This document shows, piece by piece, positions 51,687 through 52,066 of a stretch of 52,066 nucleotides of DNA. A model generated the notes under the pieces. That model had not been told where the DNA came from. It did not search any database and saw only the letters and a list, made by a program, of their open reading frames with translations. Within the stretch, counting starts at the first letter, position 1. Each line of letters starts with the position of its first letter. The position numbers and the translations under genes were made by a program. Source of the stretch: Motiliproteus sp036964625 (GTDB taxonomy: Bacteria > Pseudomonadota > Gammaproteobacteria > Pseudomonadales > Balneatricaceae); the NCBI GenBank assembly GCA_036964625.1, contig JBALTG010000015.1, forward strand, positions 1 to 52,066, written 5' to 3'.

Positions 51687-52066
51687 AAGACCTAGGCGTT
51701 GCACTAACAGCAGCCTTCACCTCGCTACGATCGCTATTCTCGGCCAGCCTCCTAGTGGCTCAATAGTTAATAACTTCCCCCCGTGTCAGGATAGTTGTCG
51801 TGTCTGGCCCGGGACCTTGCGGCCAAGGTGGCGCGCTTTGAGCTGACAACGCCAAGTATCGTAGCACCCCGCCCAACCCGTGAATCGCACTCGGCCTAGG
51901 CGGGATATCCACCCCACCCGCTTGAGACATGGGGGATTCGTGATCAGCGCTCGGGGCTGGAATTCGCGCTCTGTGCTGTGCTCGTCATGCTAGACATCAT
52001 GTATCAACTTGCTGCGCAAAAGCGTTAATACATGAAGCCTGATGTCTTAGCCAATAATTGCTCCAT
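51687..52066. other. Non-coding end of the window
   Basis: The 380 bases after the last gene contain the family A solo end and a 14-base string shared with 5549-5562. No gene is supported. The last 80 bases hold a weak pair of related strings (TGATGTCT-AGC on the minus strand near 51990, TGATGTCTTAGCC on the plus strand near 52038). They might be the start of another repeat that continues outside. Confidence 0.5.
51720..51755. repeat. Family A solo right end
   Basis: Matches bases 16729-16764 of family A copy 1 with one difference. No matching left end was found upstream, so this is a solo or truncated end. Confidence 0.75.

Overview
The window reads as chromosomal DNA of a gammaproteobacterium, most like the marine Oceanospirillales/Pseudomonadales side of the class. 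I infer this from gene content and order: prfB-lysS; hemH-rlmB and rpsF-rpsR-DUF2232-rplI-dnaB; an EarP/Arg32-type EF-P pair; HrpB, YaaA, SbcB and DUF2789. No rRNA, tRNA, CRISPR array, phage module or intact transposase gene was recognised. Almost all coding capacity is ordinary housekeeping. The unusual material is concentrated in one small accessory patch, in intergenic repeats, and in a few gene starts and domain architectures.

Layout. 1-3064: the 5' part of thiC (minus strand), an unrecognised cytoplasmic protein and a small secreted protein. 3318-9231: an accessory catabolic patch with a DMT exporter, a nitrilase whose 5' end is broken, a feruloyl-CoA synthetase-like ligase and a large acyl-CoA dehydrogenase. 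9276-13902: yaeQ, ung, a membrane protein, lysS and prfB; prfB lacks the usual programmed frameshift. 14036-16540: a Na+/H+ antiporter with a cyclic-nucleotide-binding tail. 16541-17017: a cluster of repeats. 17018-21763: a MlaC-like protein, dgkA, flavodoxin, phasin, gloA, dodecin, bioA and a thioesterase. 21903-28369: dnaB, ribosomal protein genes, rlmB, hemH and adk. 28370-38084: a repeat-bearing gap, a globin, hrpB, sseA, trpS, small proteins, rsuA, an exonuclease and yaaA. 38088-41253: a membrane operon (DUF6394, K+-channel-like protein, DMT transporter) with a repetitive upstream mini-ORF. 41409-51686: a pitrilysin-like protease, a TPR/OGT-like glycosyltransferase, sbcB, ychJ, earP-efp and a YkgJ-type protein.

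The most distinctive signals are five. (1) A dispersed palindromic element with TAGGAG-type inverted ends occurs at 16598-16764 and 28874-28961, with solo or partial ends at 51720-51755 and 32458-32482. (2) A second structured repeat of about 107 bp occurs at 16765-16871 and, inverted, at 21792-21897. (3) Three independent short tandem duplications abut gene ends or starts (10696-10840, 33307-33487, 34918-35023). (4) A hexanucleotide-repeat mini-ORF is stop/start-coupled to a K+-channel-like gene with an atypical selectivity filter. (5) The nitrilase has lost its catalytic Glu region. I did not find a complete new multi-gene system; the repeat families and the coupled channel operon are the best candidates for something undescribed.
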